This document shows, piece after piece, positions 15,395-24,680 of a DNA stretch of 64,000 nt. The stretch is from Umezawaea tangerina (GTDB lineage: Bacteria > Actinomycetota > Actinomycetes > Mycobacteriales > Pseudonocardiaceae). The notes below the pieces were generated by a model. It was not told where the DNA came from and made no database searches. It saw only the letters and a list, made by a program, of their open reading frames with translations. A program made the translations under genes and the position numbers. Positions within the stretch are counted from its first letter, which is position 1; the number at the start of each line of letters is the position of its first letter. The DNA lies in contig NZ_PVTF01000006.1 in the NCBI RefSeq assembly GCF_003002815.1, positions 434,001 through 498,000 on the forward strand, read 5' to 3'.

Positions 15395-16222
15395 ATGCCC
15401 TCCACCTGGTTCATCACCGGTACCTCCACCGGCTTCGGGCGCCTGCTCGTCGAGGAGCTGCTGGGGCGCGGCGACCGGGTCGCCGCGACGCTGCGCAAGC
15501 CGGAGGCGCTGGACGACCTGCAGGCGGAGCACGGCGACCGGCTGTGGGTCGGCCGGTTGGACGTGACGGACACCGAGCAGGTCCGGAAGGTCGTGGACGA
15601 CGCGTTCCAGGAGCTCGGCACGATCGACGTGGTCGTCAACAACGCCGGTCACGGGGTGTTCGCGTCGGTCGAGGAAGCCACCGACGAGCAGATCCGGCAG
15701 GTCGTGGACACCAACCTGATGGGGTCGATCCACGTGATCCGCGCGGCGCTGCCGCACCTGCGCGCCCAGGGGCGCGGGCGGATCCTCCAGGTCTCGACGG
15801 CGGGCGGGCAGGCGACCTACCCGAACTTCGGGTACTACCACGCGTCGAAGTGGGGGATCGAGGGGTTCTGCGAGACGGTGGCACGGGAGATCGCGCCGTT
15901 CGGCATCGGGCTGACCATCGTGGAGCCCGGTGCCACGCCGACCGGGTTCGGCGGCTCGCTGGCGACCGCGCCGATCATGCCGGAGTACGAGAACACGCCC
16001 GCGGGTGACGTGCGGCGCGCGCTCGCGGACGGCAGCTTCACGTTGCCGAACGACCCGAGGAAGATCGCGAAGGCCATGATCGAGCTGGTCGACACCGGCG
16101 CGGTGCCGCTCCGCCTCCCCCTCGGGTCCGACACCTACCGCGACGTGCGGGCGGCGCTGGTGGCCCGGCTCGCCGAGCACGACGAGCACCGCGAGGTCGC
16201 GCTGTCCGTCGAGCGGGACTAG
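15395..16222 (+). CDS. Short-chain dehydrogenase/reductase under MerR control
   Basis: 275 residues. TGTSTGFG (8-15) and NNAGHG (82-87) are the cofactor motifs; Tyr148 and Lys152 (YHASK) form the active site. The extended C-terminus, with LPLGSDTYRDVR, is typical of the classical SDR group often annotated as oxidoreductase of unknown substrate. The start has a GGAAAGGA box before it. It is transcribed from the MerR-type promoter, so it is probably induced by the small molecule that the regulator senses. The next gene is convergent, 3 bp away. Confidence 0.9.
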   Translation: MPSTWFITGTSTGFGRLLVEELLGRGDRVAATLRKPEALDDLQAEHGDRLWVGRLDVTDTEQVRKVVDDAFQELGTIDVVVNNAGHGVFASVEEATDEQIRQVVDTNLMGSIHVIRAALPHLRAQGRGRILQVSTAGGQATYPNFGYYHASKWGIEGFCETVAREIAPFGIGLTIVEPGATPTGFGGSLATAPIMPEYENTPAGDVRRALADGSFTLPNDPRKIAKAMIELVDTGAVPLRLPLGSDTYRDVRAALVARLAEHDEHREVALSVERD

Positions 16223-16225
16223 TCC

Positions 16226-16579
16226 CTAGGCGGAGTGGGCCAGCGCGCTGGAGAGGGAGTCGAACTCGGTGAACTCGTCGCGCACGCCCAGCAGGTCCAG
16301 CAGGCGGGAGACCTCGGGCGAGCGGATGAGGCGGAGGTCGATGCGGAAGGCGTGGGCGCGGCGGGCGGTCTCCAGCAGGCAGTCGACGCCGACCGAGCCG
16401 AAGAACGTGACCGAGGACAGGTCCAGGACCAGTGGTCCCGAGCCGGAGGCCACGCTGTCCAGGCTCCAGCGGAGCTTGCGGACGGTGGCGATGTCGATCT
16501 CCCCCGAGACGGAGACGACGGTCGCACCCGCCAACCGCCAGCGCTGGACGACGAGCGAACCTTGGATGTCCGTGGGCAC
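16226..16579 (-). CDS. STAS-domain protein, anti-sigma factor antagonist type
   Basis: 117 residues, a single STAS domain. The diagnostic strand-loop reads VLDLSSVTFFGSVGVD, with Ser62 in the phosphorylation loop; the usual Asp-Ser-(Ser/Thr)-Gly is Gly-Ser-Val-Gly here, so the Asp is lost. Relatives are phosphorylated by anti-sigma kinases and release sigma factors when dephosphorylated. The GTG start has GAGGAG 6 nt upstream. No kinase or sigma gene is adjacent, so the partner is elsewhere. The altered motif could change how it is phosphorylated. Confidence 0.88.
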   Translation of the reverse strand: MPTDIQGSLVVQRWRLAGATVVSVSGEIDIATVRKLRWSLDSVASGSGPLVLDLSSVTFFGSVGVDCLLETARRAHAFRIDLRLIRSPEVSRLLDLLGVRDEFTEFDSLSSALAHSA

Positions 16580-16698
16580 CGGATGCTCCTCAGGGTTGCT
16601 GATCCGGTCCCCGACCTGGATCGGATCTCCTCCCCCAACGTAGCCGAGATCCGGTGCACCACAAGCCTTTCACCTGATCGAGGCAACGTCCCGCTGGG

Positions 16699-17214
16699 CT
16701 ACTCGTGGGAGGGTTCACCCGTCGGCACACCGTCCGGGTGGCCCTCGGAGTCGATGGTGTCGCGGTGCCGCTGCATCAGCGGCAGCAGGAACCACAGCGT
16801 CGTGAACCCCACTCCGGCGACGACGCCGAACAGGATCGCCACCCAGCCGCCGACGATGACCTCACCGAGCAGCAGCACCGTTCCGGTCATCGCCGCGGCG
16901 AGGGTGCCGAGGCCGACGACGGTGAACCGGTGGGCGATGGTGATGATGTCCTCGCGCCTGCCGCGGCGGAACAGCATGCGGTGCCACGCGGCGGGCGCGG
17001 TCAGCAGCGCCACCGAGCAGGCCGCGAACAGGATCGTGACCAGGTGCGTGACCCGCACGTACCGGTCGATGTCCTGGTAGCGGTCGGTGAAGACGATCGA
17101 CAGCAGGAAACCGAACAGGATCTGCACGCCCGCCTGCGCGACCCGCAGCTCCTGGAGCAGCTCGTTCAGGTTGCGCTTCAGGCGTTCCTGCTCGGATTCC
17201 TCGGCCTCGCTCAT
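16699..17214 (-). CDS. DUF6328-type four-helix membrane protein
   Basis: 171 residues. A charged N-terminus (EESEQERLKRNLNELLQELRVAQAGVQ) leads into four hydrophobic segments at about residues 30-45, 57-77, 95-118 and 122-145, ending in an acidic tail. The sequence fits the actinobacterial DUF6328 family, which has no known function. The gene stands alone between the STAS gene and an unknown gene, all on the minus strand. No conserved catalytic residues are seen. Confidence 0.75.
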   Translation of the reverse strand: MSEAEESEQERLKRNLNELLQELRVAQAGVQILFGFLLSIVFTDRYQDIDRYVRVTHLVTILFAACSVALLTAPAAWHRMLFRRGRREDIITIAHRFTVVGLGTLAAAMTGTVLLLGEVIVGGWVAILFGVVAGVGFTTLWFLLPLMQRHRDTIDSEGHPDGVPTGEPSHE

Positions 17215-17269
17215 GGCTCAGTTGTACCCCGCGCCAAAACGGACAAACGAGTGCGAACGGCCTAGGCGG

Positions 17270-17842
17270 TCATGCCCTGCGGACGCGGTCGAGGATGCTG
17301 GTCACCGACTCGCGCAGCGCGGTGGCCGCGTCGCCCAGCAACGACGGCGGGGACGGCTTGCGGGGAGCGTGAGCGTCGTCGGCGTCGAGCTCCAGCAGCG
17401 CCCGGACGACCGCGACCACGACGTCGGGGTGGCCGAGCGGCAGGGACTCGCGCACGACCACGCGGACGTCCGCCTGCTGGCCGGTGGTGCGGTCCGGCCC
17501 CTCCTCGGGGTCGACCAGCAGCACCGACCGCACCAGGCCCCGGTACCGGTCGGCCAGGTACAGCGCGCTGGCCGCCGCGGGGCCGCCGGTCAGCAGGTGC
17601 ACGGGCACGCCGCGGCCCTCGAACTCGGCCAGCAGGTCGGACACCTCGCGCCACGGGCCGTCGGCCGCGGGCAGCCTGCACCAGAGCACCTGGAGGTGCT
17701 CCACGAGCGGCTGCCACGTGGCGGGGAGGTCGCCGTGCCTGCCCACCCCGGCGGGGTCGAGCACGACGACGGCGGGCGCGTCCCTGGGACCCGCCCACAG
17801 CGCGGAAGGGCCTGCCGATCGGGTCTCGTCGACATCGCTCAT
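17270..17842 (-). CDS. Uncharacterised protein, alpha/beta-hydrolase-like fold remnant
   Basis: 190 residues. The order of strands and helices (APAVVVLDPAGVGRHGDLPATWQPL, LQVLWCRLP, VPVHLLTGGPAAASALYLADRY, VRSVLLVDPEEG in pieces) resembles an alpha/beta hydrolase. The nucleophile elbow reads TGGPAAA instead of GxSxG, so it is probably not an esterase. There is no signal peptide. It may bind a ligand or protein partner; the function is unknown. Confidence 0.6.
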   Translation of the reverse strand: MSDVDETRSAGPSALWAGPRDAPAVVVLDPAGVGRHGDLPATWQPLVEHLQVLWCRLPAADGPWREVSDLLAEFEGRGVPVHLLTGGPAAASALYLADRYRGLVRSVLLVDPEEGPDRTTGQQADVRVVVRESLPLGHPDVVVAVVRALLELDADDAHAPRKPSPPSLLGDAATALRESVTSILDRVRRA

Positions 17843-17851
17843 GATCGGGTG

Positions 17852-18217
17852 TTACCCGGTTGCGGCCGCTTTAACCATCGGTTCGACCGCGTACACCCTG
17901 TAGGCGTCACGGATGGCTGCGCCACGTTGCGGACCCGCACCCCGCCGGGTCTCACGCCGTGCCCGATGCCGAAGTGCGCGTGCCCGTGGACGGCCAGTCC
18001 GCGTGGTTGCCGACGTTCTCCAGCGCCGGGCCCCGCGCGTCCTTGCCGAGGTGCACGTCGCCGACGGCGGCGATAAGGCCCGCCCGCACGGCGAGTCCTC
18101 AGTGGACTTCCGCACTTCCGGCCAGTCGAGCTGCTCCCGCAGCGCCCGCGCGAACGGCAGCAGCTCGCTGGAGTCGCAGCGGTGGCCGTCCGGCACGAGC
18201 AGCTCGCAGAGCATCAC
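17852..18217 (-). pseudogene. Decayed metallophosphoesterase gene
   Basis: Pieces of a calcineurin-type phosphoesterase survive in different frames. From a GTG at 18089 one frame gives AGLIAAVGDVHLGKDARG, the N-terminal metal-binding GDxH. After a large internal deletion another frame gives LAVHGHAHFGIGHG and VRVRNVAQP, the C-terminal GHxH block. A third frame gives IRDAYRVYAVEP, the family's typical end. The central half of the fold, with its metal ligands, is missing. A short reading frame from 18214 (MLCELLVPDGHRCDSSELL) runs in front of it and is unidentified. The locus cannot make a working enzyme. Confidence 0.65.
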
Positions 18218-18234
18218 CTCGGTCGCGACGGTTC

Positions 18235-19251
18235 CTACTCCGGTGCCAGTGGTGGACTCTGCGGCAGCCCGTCCTGCTCCCCCATGCCCGCCAGCAGCTC
18301 CCGCACCACCTCGCGCGCGTTGCGGGTGGGCTTCCAGCCCAGCTCCGTGCGCGCCCGGTCGGTCGACAGGATCGGCGCACCCAGCGCCAGGTCGACCCAG
18401 CCGGGTGACGTCGGCTGCGCGTGCAGCCTCCAGGTGGCGGTCGCGAGTCCGCGGAAGGCGGACGCCGGGACGGGGACGTGCCGCGCCCCGACCAGTTCCG
18501 CGAGGTCGCGCGGACCGATCACCGGTTCGGCGGCGATGTTCACCGCTCCCGGCAGCCGGGTCTCCAGCACCCGCACGACGGCTTCCGCCACGTCGTCGGC
18601 GTGCACGAACTGAAGCACCAGCCCCGACGGCAGCGGCAGCACCGGGATGCGGCCGGACACCGCCATCCGCAGCAGTCCGGGACGGATCAGCGGGCCGAGG
18701 AAGAACCGCTTGATCTCCGAGGCCGCGTCGGCCTGCATGATCAGCCCCGGTCGCAGCCGGGACGTCGTGAGGTAGGGGTTGTCGCGCCGGACCTCGTCGA
18801 GCAGTCGCTCCACAGTGGACTTGTGCCTGCTGTAGGACGACGACGGGATGCCGCCGACCGGCCACCGCTCGTCGACCCGCCGGGTCTTGTCCGCCCGCGT
18901 GTACGCGCCGACCGACGACATGTGCACCAGATGCGGGACGCGGGCGCCGACGGCGGCGGCGAAGACGCGCTTGCTGCCCATGACGTTGGTGCGGTGCAAC
19001 GCCCGCTCGTCCTGGCTGGGCTGGATGAGCCAGGCCAGGTGGACGACCGCGTCGGCGCCGAGCATCAGGTCGGCCAGCGGCTCCTCGGCGCCCGGCATGC
19101 CGATGTCGACGGCGGCCCAGTCGGCCCGTGAGTACGGCGGTCCCGAGGCGGGGACCCGGCGGGCGACCGCCGTGACCTCCACCTCGGGGGGAAGTGCGCG
19201 CAGCAGCGCCGTTCCGACGTTGCCGCTGGCCCCCGTCACGACGACCCTCAT
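18235..19251 (-). CDS. NAD-dependent epimerase/dehydratase (extended SDR)
   Basis: 338 residues. TGASGNVG (7-14) is the Rossmann motif, HLAW replaces the usual HLA block, and MSSVGAY with YSRHKS gives the Ser/Tyr-xxx-Lys active site. The C-terminal half binds the substrate. Close relatives act on nucleotide sugars or steroid-like substrates; specificity cannot be read here. The ATG at 19251 starts at once with MRVVVTGASG. A small gene lies just upstream in the same direction. Confidence 0.85.
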   Translation of the reverse strand: MRVVVTGASGNVGTALLRALPPEVEVTAVARRVPASGPPYSRADWAAVDIGMPGAEEPLADLMLGADAVVHLAWLIQPSQDERALHRTNVMGSKRVFAAAVGARVPHLVHMSSVGAYTRADKTRRVDERWPVGGIPSSSYSRHKSTVERLLDEVRRDNPYLTTSRLRPGLIMQADAASEIKRFFLGPLIRPGLLRMAVSGRIPVLPLPSGLVLQFVHADDVAEAVVRVLETRLPGAVNIAAEPVIGPRDLAELVGARHVPVPASAFRGLATATWRLHAQPTSPGWVDLALGAPILSTDRARTELGWKPTRNAREVVRELLAGMGEQDGLPQSPPLAPE

Positions 19252-19269
19252 GCGCGCACCTCGCCCGGC

Positions 19270-19449
19270 TCAGTCCACACTGCGCACGACCACCGGGTCC
19301 AGGCCCTCGTCCGGGTCGCCGACCCAGCAGACCCACTCGTCGGGGTCCCGCGCGATCGGGATCATCGGCGCCCACATCCCGTGGCCGCCGAACCGCGCCT
19401 CGCCGGTGGTCGTCGGATCCGTTCTCCGCACAATCTCCACTTGTCCCAT
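19270..19449 (-). CDS. Small hypothetical protein, 59 residues
   Basis: It starts at an ATG preceded by GGACGGAG. The sequence is aromatic-rich (GGHGMWAPMIPIARDPDEWVC in two pieces) and acidic near its end, with no signal or membrane segment. It lies 18 bp before the epimerase gene on the same strand and could be its first operon partner. I do not recognise the family. Confidence 0.5.
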   Translation of the reverse strand: MGQVEIVRRTDPTTTGEARFGGHGMWAPMIPIARDPDEWVCWVGDPDEGLDPVVVRSVD

Positions 19450-19548
19450 CTCCGTCCTCTCCGCGCACGACGACGCCCTCCTGCCGACGGGAGGTCGGCG
19501 GGAGGGCGTCACCGCGTCATCGGGGTCATGCGGACGGGGTACCCACGT

Positions 19549-20943
19549 TCAGCTGCGCGACACCGTCAGATCCCGCGCGGCGGCGTAGGCGGCCCTGACG
19601 GCCGGGGTGGAATCGGCCTCGTAGCTGGTGGTGCTCAGCGCCTCACCCCAGTGCGGAGGGGCTTCCGCGCCGCTCACCGCCCACGCGGCCTGGCGGGCCG
19701 CGCCGTCGGCGACGTACTCGCCGGGAGCGGGAACCAGGACGGGGCAGCCGAACACGGCGGGCGCGATCTCCCGCACCGCGGGCGACTGGGCGCCGCCACC
19801 GATGAGGAGCACCCGGCTGATGGGCGTGCCCACGGCGGCCAGCGCGTCGATCGCGTCGGCCAGGCTGCACAGCATGCCCTCCACAGCGGCCCGCGCGAAG
19901 TGCGCGGGGGTCGCGGTGTCCAGGCGCAGCCCGTGCAGCGCGCCGGTCGAGTCCGGCTTGTTCGGCGTGCGCTCGCCTTCCAGGTACGGCACCAGGACGA
20001 GCCCACCGGTGTCCGGGATGGACAGTGCAAGCCTGGACAGCTCCGCCAGGTCCACGCCGAGCACCCTGGCCGTCGCGTCGAGCACCCTGGAGGCGTTCAA
20101 CGTGCAGACCAGCGGCAGGAACGTGCCCTCGGCGTCGGCGAACCCGCTCACCAGACCCGAGACGTCCGCCGACGGGTGCGGCGATCGAGCGAACGCCGTG
20201 CCGGACGTGCCGATGGAGACGATCACGTCGCCGGGCCCGACCTGGACGCCCAGCGCGGCACCGGCGTTGTCGCCCGCGCCCGCGCCGAGGACCGCTCCGC
20301 CCGCCGTCGTGCCCGCGTGGTCGGCGGGTCCGACCACGCGGGGCAGCACCGGTCGCTTGCCCAGCGCGAGGTCGAGCAGGTCGAGCCGGTACTCGCCGGT
20401 GGACGGCGACCAGTAGCCCGTGCCGCTGACGTCGCTGCGGTCGGTGACCAGGGCCTCCAGCCCCGGCGCGCCCGCGAGCTTCCAGGTCAGCCAGTCGTGC
20501 GGCAGGCACACCGCGGCGACGCGCGCGGCGTTGTCCGGCTCGTGCTCGGCGAGCCACCGCAGCTTCGTCACGGTGAGCGCGGCGACCGGCACGCTGCCGA
20601 CCGCCCGCGCCCACTCCTGCGGACCGCCCAGCTCCCCGGTCAGCGCCGTCGCGGCGGCGGCCGACCGGGTGTCGTTCCACAGCAGCGCCGGGCGCACCAC
20701 CTCGCCGTCGGCGTCGAGGCACACCATGCCGTGCTGCTGGGCCGCCACGGACACCCCGGCGACGTCGTCGAGGCCACCCGCGGCCTCGACGGCCTCGCCG
20801 AGCGCGGTCCACCACGCCGCCGGGTCGACCTCGGTGCCCGTCGGGTGGGACGCCCTGCCCTCGCGGACGAGGGCGCCCGTCTCCGCGTCGCGGACAACTA
20901 CCTTGCAGGACTGCGTGGAGGAGTCGATCCCGGCGACGAGCAT
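19549..20943 (-). CDS. xylB: Xylulokinase
   Basis: 464 residues of the FGGY carbohydrate-kinase family, phosphorylating D-xylulose to xylulose 5-phosphate for the pentose phosphate pathway. The N-terminus [10 protein letters not shown] is the phosphate loop, [11 protein letters not shown] carries the substrate-site residues, and IGTSGTAF with [10 protein letters not shown] is the second ATP-binding part. It lies directly behind xylA with 2 bp between the genes, so the pair is one operon governed by the XylR site. Confidence 0.93.
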   Translation of the reverse strand: MLVAGIDSSTQSCKVVVRDAETGALVREGRASHPTGTEVDPAAWWTALGEAVEAAGGLDDVAGVSVAAQQHGMVCLDADGEVVRPALLWNDTRSAAAATALTGELGGPQEWARAVGSVPVAALTVTKLRWLAEHEPDNAARVAAVCLPHDWLTWKLAGAPGLEALVTDRSDVSGTGYWSPSTGEYRLDLLDLALGKRPVLPRVVGPADHAGTTAGGAVLGAGAGDNAGAALGVQVGPGDVIVSIGTSGTAFARSPHPSADVSGLVSGFADAEGTFLPLVCTLNASRVLDATARVLGVDLAELSRLALSIPDTGGLVLVPYLEGERTPNKPDSTGALHGLRLDTATPAHFARAAVEGMLCSLADAIDALAAVGTPISRVLLIGGGAQSPAVREIAPAVFGCPVLVPAPGEYVADGAARQAAWAVSGAEAPPHWGEALSTTSYEADSTPAVRAAYAAARDLTVSRS

Positions 20944-20945
20944 TA

Positions 20946-22115
20946 TCAGCGAGCTCCCAGGAGGTGTTCGAGCGCCAACTGCGACAAGTGCACGAAACCG
21001 TAACCCTGCGCGCCCGCCGCGTCCACGTCGAAGTCCTCGAACGCGGACCTGTCCGCGAGCAGGTCGCGCGCCGTCTCACCGCGGGAGAGCGTCGGCAGCC
21101 CGAGCTCGGCCACCTTGGCCGCGGCCAGCGCCTCCTGCACCTCGGGGTCGGCGCGGAAGGACGCCGCGCGCTCCTTGAGCAACAGGTAGGTGCGCATGTT
21201 CGCGGCGGCGCTGGACCACACGCCGTCCATGTCCTCGGTCCGCAGCGGCTTGTAGTCGAAGTGCCGGGGACCGTCGTAGCCGCCGTTCTCCAGCAGGTCC
21301 ACGAGGAAGAACGCGGACAGCACGTCGCCGTGGCCGAAGATCAGGTCCTGGTCGAAGCGCGGACCGTGCTGGCCGTTGAGGTCGATGTGGAAGAGCTTGC
21401 CCTGCCACAGCGCCTGCGAGATGCCGTGCACGAAGTTCAGGCCCGCCATCTGCTCGTGGCCGACCTCCGGGTTCACGCCCACCAGCTCGTGGTGCTCCAG
21501 CGTGGAGATGAACGCGAGCGCGTGCCCGATCGTGGGCAGCAGGATGTCGCCGCGCGGCTCGTTCGGCTTGGGCTCCAGCGCGAACCGGATGTCGTAGCCC
21601 TGGTCGATCGAGTACTGCGCGAGCGTGTCGAGCGCCTCGCGGTAGCGGTCGAGCGCGAACCGCACGTCCTTGGCCGCGTCGGTCTCCGACCCCTCGCGGC
21701 CGCCCCAGAGCACGAAGGTCTTCGCACCCAGCTCGGCGGCCAGGTCGAGGTTGCGCAGCACCTTGCGCAGCGCGTACCGGCGCACGCCGCGGTCGTTGCT
21801 GGTGAAGCCGCCGTCCTTGAACACCGGGTGGGTGAACAGGTTGGTGGTCACCATCGGCACGGTGACGCCGGTCTCCTCCAGCGCGTCCTTGAACAGCGAG
21901 ATGCGCTTGTCGCGCTCGCCGGACTCGGTGCCGAACGGCACCAGGTCGTCGTCGTGGAACGTGACGCCCCAGGCGCCCAGCTCGGCGAGCTTGTGGACCG
22001 CGTGCACCGGGTCGAGCGCCGGGCGGGTCGCCTCGCCGAACGGGTCCTGCGCGCGCCAGCCGACCGTCCACAGGCCGAAGCTGAACCGGTCCGCACGAGT
22101 TGGCTGCTCCGCCAC
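20946..22115 (-). CDS. xylA: Xylose isomerase
   Basis: 389 residues, the actinobacterial class I length. [11 protein letters not shown] holds the catalytic His-Asp pair, [13 protein letters not shown] is the metal-binding loop, and HIDLNGQ and FDYKPLR are family blocks. It converts D-xylose to D-xylulose in the cytoplasm with two divalent metal ions. The GTG start has a very strong GGAGGAGG ribosome-binding site. It is divergent from the ROK repressor, and the operator overlaps the -10. Confidence 0.96.
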   Translation of the reverse strand: MAEQPTRADRFSFGLWTVGWRAQDPFGEATRPALDPVHAVHKLAELGAWGVTFHDDDLVPFGTESGERDKRISLFKDALEETGVTVPMVTTNLFTHPVFKDGGFTSNDRGVRRYALRKVLRNLDLAAELGAKTFVLWGGREGSETDAAKDVRFALDRYREALDTLAQYSIDQGYDIRFALEPKPNEPRGDILLPTIGHALAFISTLEHHELVGVNPEVGHEQMAGLNFVHGISQALWQGKLFHIDLNGQHGPRFDQDLIFGHGDVLSAFFLVDLLENGGYDGPRHFDYKPLRTEDMDGVWSSAAANMRTYLLLKERAASFRADPEVQEALAAAKVAELGLPTLSRGETARDLLADRSAFEDFDVDAAGAQGYGFVHLSQLALEHLLGAR

Positions 22116-22128
22116 GGGTCCTCCTCCA

Positions 22129-22173
22129 ATAAGTTTGATGCCTAAACTTATAGCGCCTTCGTCGGCAGGTCAA
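22129..22173 (-). promoter_or_regulatory. xylAB promoter and XylR operator
   Basis: A perfect palindrome, ATAAGTTT-GATGCCT-AAACTTAT (22129-22151), covers the -10 box TATAAG (22147-22152, minus strand). The -35 TTGACC is at 22168-22173, 15 bp away. The sequence suits ROK-type XylR regulators. Binding would block xylAB and may also repress the divergent xylR, whose start is at 22211. Confidence 0.8.
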
Positions 22174-22210
22174 CGTTTTCGCCACGTCGTCCAACGGCTA
22201 CCATCCCCCG

Positions 22211-23419
22211 GTGTCCCCACCGCGGCCAGCCGGGCAGCACACCGTCCGACGGCACAACAGCGCCCTGGTGCTCAACGCCATCGCCGACCTGTCCGGGCAC
22301 TCCCGCGCGGAGATCGCCGCGCGCACCGGTCTGACCAAGGCCACCGTGTCGAGCCTCGTCGACCGGATGATCGGCGCGAACCTGGTGGTCGAGGGCGCGG
22401 CGGCGGTCCGCACCGGCCCCGGCAGGCGCGGCACCGCCCTGTTCCTGGCCCCCGACGGCCCGCACGGGCTGGGCGTGGAGATCGGCGTCGACTACCTCGC
22501 AACCTGCCTGATCGACCTGACCGGCGAGGTCCGCGCCCGCTGGATCCAGTCCGCCGACAACCGCGTCCTGTCCCCCGCCCGTGTGCTGTCGCGCGTGACC
22601 AAGGCGGTGCGGACGGCGCTGGCCGAGGCCGACCGGATGGGCGTGCGGGTGGGCGGCATGGGCGTGGCCGTGCCGGGTCTGGTCGAGTCCGCGACCGGCA
22701 TCCTCCGGGTCGCGCCCAACCTCGGCTGGCGCGAGGTCGACGTGCGCGGTGAGCTGCGCAGACGTGCCGACCTGGACGACATCCCGGTGCTCGTGGGCAA
22801 CGAGGCGAACTTCGCCGCGCTCGCCGAGCTGTGGCAGGGCACCGGCCCCCGCGACTTCGTCCACGTGTCCGGCGAGATCGGCATCGGCGCGGGCATCGTC
22901 GTGGACGGCGGCCTGTTCGAGGGCGTGTCCGGCTTCGGCGGTGAGATCGGCCACGTGATGGTCGACCCGCGCGGTCCCGAGTGCGCGTGCGGCGCGCGCG
23001 GCTGCCTGGAACGGCTCGCGGGCCAGGAGGAGATCTACCGGCAGGCGGGCGTGCTGGACGACCGCGCGCCCGAGGAGCTGATCACCGACCTGCTGGACCG
23101 CCTCGCGCACCGCGACCGCAGGTCCGTCGCCGCCACCCGCTCGGCGGCCAGGTGGCTGGGCATCGCGCTGTCCGGTGTGGTCAACCTGCTCGACCTGCCC
23201 ACCGTCGTGCTGGGCGGCACCTACGCCCGGCTGGCCCCGTGGCTGTGGGAACCGCTGCGCGACGAGCTGGCCCAGCGCGTCGTCAGCTCGACCTGGTCAC
23301 CGGTCGAGGTGACCGCGTCCACGCTGGGCTCCGAGGCCGCGGTCCGCGGGGCGGCGGGCTCGGCCGTGCGGGCGATCCTGGCCGACCCCGATCCCTACGT
23401 CACCGCCGCGCTGGCCTGA
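22211..23419 (+). CDS. xylR: ROK-family xylose repressor
   Basis: 402 residues. An N-terminal winged helix (HSRAEIAARTGLTKATVSSLV) is followed by a ROK sugar-binding domain with the zinc motif CACGARGCLE and the ATPase-like GIGAGIVVDGG and GEIGHV. It presumably releases its operator when D-xylose binds. It is divergent from xylAB with the palindromic operator between. The GTG start is 8 residues before the conserved HTVRRHN. Confidence 0.9.
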   Translation: MSPPRPAGQHTVRRHNSALVLNAIADLSGHSRAEIAARTGLTKATVSSLVDRMIGANLVVEGAAAVRTGPGRRGTALFLAPDGPHGLGVEIGVDYLATCLIDLTGEVRARWIQSADNRVLSPARVLSRVTKAVRTALAEADRMGVRVGGMGVAVPGLVESATGILRVAPNLGWREVDVRGELRRRADLDDIPVLVGNEANFAALAELWQGTGPRDFVHVSGEIGIGAGIVVDGGLFEGVSGFGGEIGHVMVDPRGPECACGARGCLERLAGQEEIYRQAGVLDDRAPEELITDLLDRLAHRDRRSVAATRSAARWLGIALSGVVNLLDLPTVVLGGTYARLAPWLWEPLRDELAQRVVSSTWSPVEVTASTLGSEAAVRGAAGSAVRAILADPDPYVTAALA

Positions 23420-23530
23420 GGACAGGGGTGGACGTCCCCACTAGGGGGCCGTCGGAACCCGCGCGCCACCGGCGGACGCGCGACGTGCGCGGTCCGCGGC
23501 GGGCGGGGGTGCGAGCCGGTGCCTGCGTCC

Positions 23531-24490
23531 TCAGCCGGACTCGCGGTAGCTCCCGGTGTACTCCGCCCACTTCCGGTGCCCGCCGACCCAGCGCCGCAGC
23601 AGCGCCACGTACCCGCGCACCTGCTCGTCCACCGGCGGCCCGAACGACGGCAGCTCGGCCGCCTTGCGGGTGAAGTCGCGGACCTCCTCGTCGTGGATCT
23701 CCACGGCGCGGTCCACGGCCTGGTCCAGCACGACGGACTGGGCGCGCATGGTGACCAGCACGAGGTTGTGCACGCCGCCGCGGGCGATCTCCGCCCGGTG
23801 GGTGTAGAGGTCCCGCGCGTACCCGACGATCCGGCACGCGGTGGCGGCCAGCTCGCGCAGGGCCGAGTGCTCGCGGACCGGCCGGGGCAGGTCGACGCCG
23901 TCGACCGGGCCCGCGAAGTGGAACATCGGGTGCAGCCCGACGGTGAGCTCGCAGACCTCGGCGTGCGCCTCCGGTGTCGGCACCGCGCCGAGGTGGTCGT
24001 CCAGGGCCGAGCGCGAGATGGCGTCGAACATCCGCCCGACCTCCGCGGCGAAGCCGTCCACCCACTCCGGACCGCCCAGGGCGAGGAGTCTGGCCCGCAG
24101 GTCCGCCATCGCGCCGACCCTCGGGTCTCCGGGCGGCACGGGCTCGTCGCGCAGCACGGCCAGCAGCAGCGCCAGGTCCTGGTCCGACACCCCGTCCTCG
24201 TGCAGCAGCGCGGCGAACAGGGCCCAGTCGCCCATCAGCCGCAGCTGCTCGTAGTCCGCCCGCGGGTACCCGTAGCCGACGAGATGGCCCAGCTCCTTGC
24301 CGGCCGCCTCGTTCATCGCGTGCGGCGGGAGCAGCCCGACCGAGACGGCCCAGCCGACCGAGTGATCGGTCACCAGGCCGTCCACCGCGTTCGACTCGGT
24401 GTCGAACGCGCACAACACGAACGGCGGCGAGATTTCCGCACGAGATCCGGGCACATCGAGTCCGCTGAGTGTGAACGCGCCTACGCTCAT
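23531..24490 (-). CDS. Terpene synthase-like protein with altered metal motifs
   Basis: 319 residues with the all-alpha class I terpene synthase fold; LMGDWALFAALLHEDG and GGVHNLVLV align with well-known blocks. The Asp-rich metal motif (DDxxD/E) reads Glu98-Asp99-Gly-Val-Ser102 and the NSE motif reads Arg226-D-L-Y-Thr230-H-R-A-Glu234, so Asn and Ser are replaced by Arg and Thr. The C-terminal Arg-Tyr pair is changed to GSYRESG. It may still bind two Mg ions, or may have lost ionising cyclase activity. It lies alone, divergent from the STAND gene, with no prenyltransferase nearby. Confidence 0.75.
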   Translation of the reverse strand: MSVGAFTLSGLDVPGSRAEISPPFVLCAFDTESNAVDGLVTDHSVGWAVSVGLLPPHAMNEAAGKELGHLVGYGYPRADYEQLRLMGDWALFAALLHEDGVSDQDLALLLAVLRDEPVPPGDPRVGAMADLRARLLALGGPEWVDGFAAEVGRMFDAISRSALDDHLGAVPTPEAHAEVCELTVGLHPMFHFAGPVDGVDLPRPVREHSALRELAATACRIVGYARDLYTHRAEIARGGVHNLVLVTMRAQSVVLDQAVDRAVEIHDEEVRDFTRKAAELPSFGPPVDEQVRGYVALLRRWVGGHRKWAEYTGSYRESG

Positions 24491-24680
24491 GGCTCAACCC
24501 ACCTCCGTTGACTGTTCTCCTGGGCCGAGCGGCAGTGACCGGCCACCACCGAAAAATAACGGCGTTTCACAATCTTGGACAACCCCTAGCGGCCCCTATG
24601 CCACACCGCTCGGAATCCGGTCACTGGACGTCGTAGCACCAGCTCAGGACAATCGGAGGCGGGGACGAGGAGGTGAGCGG

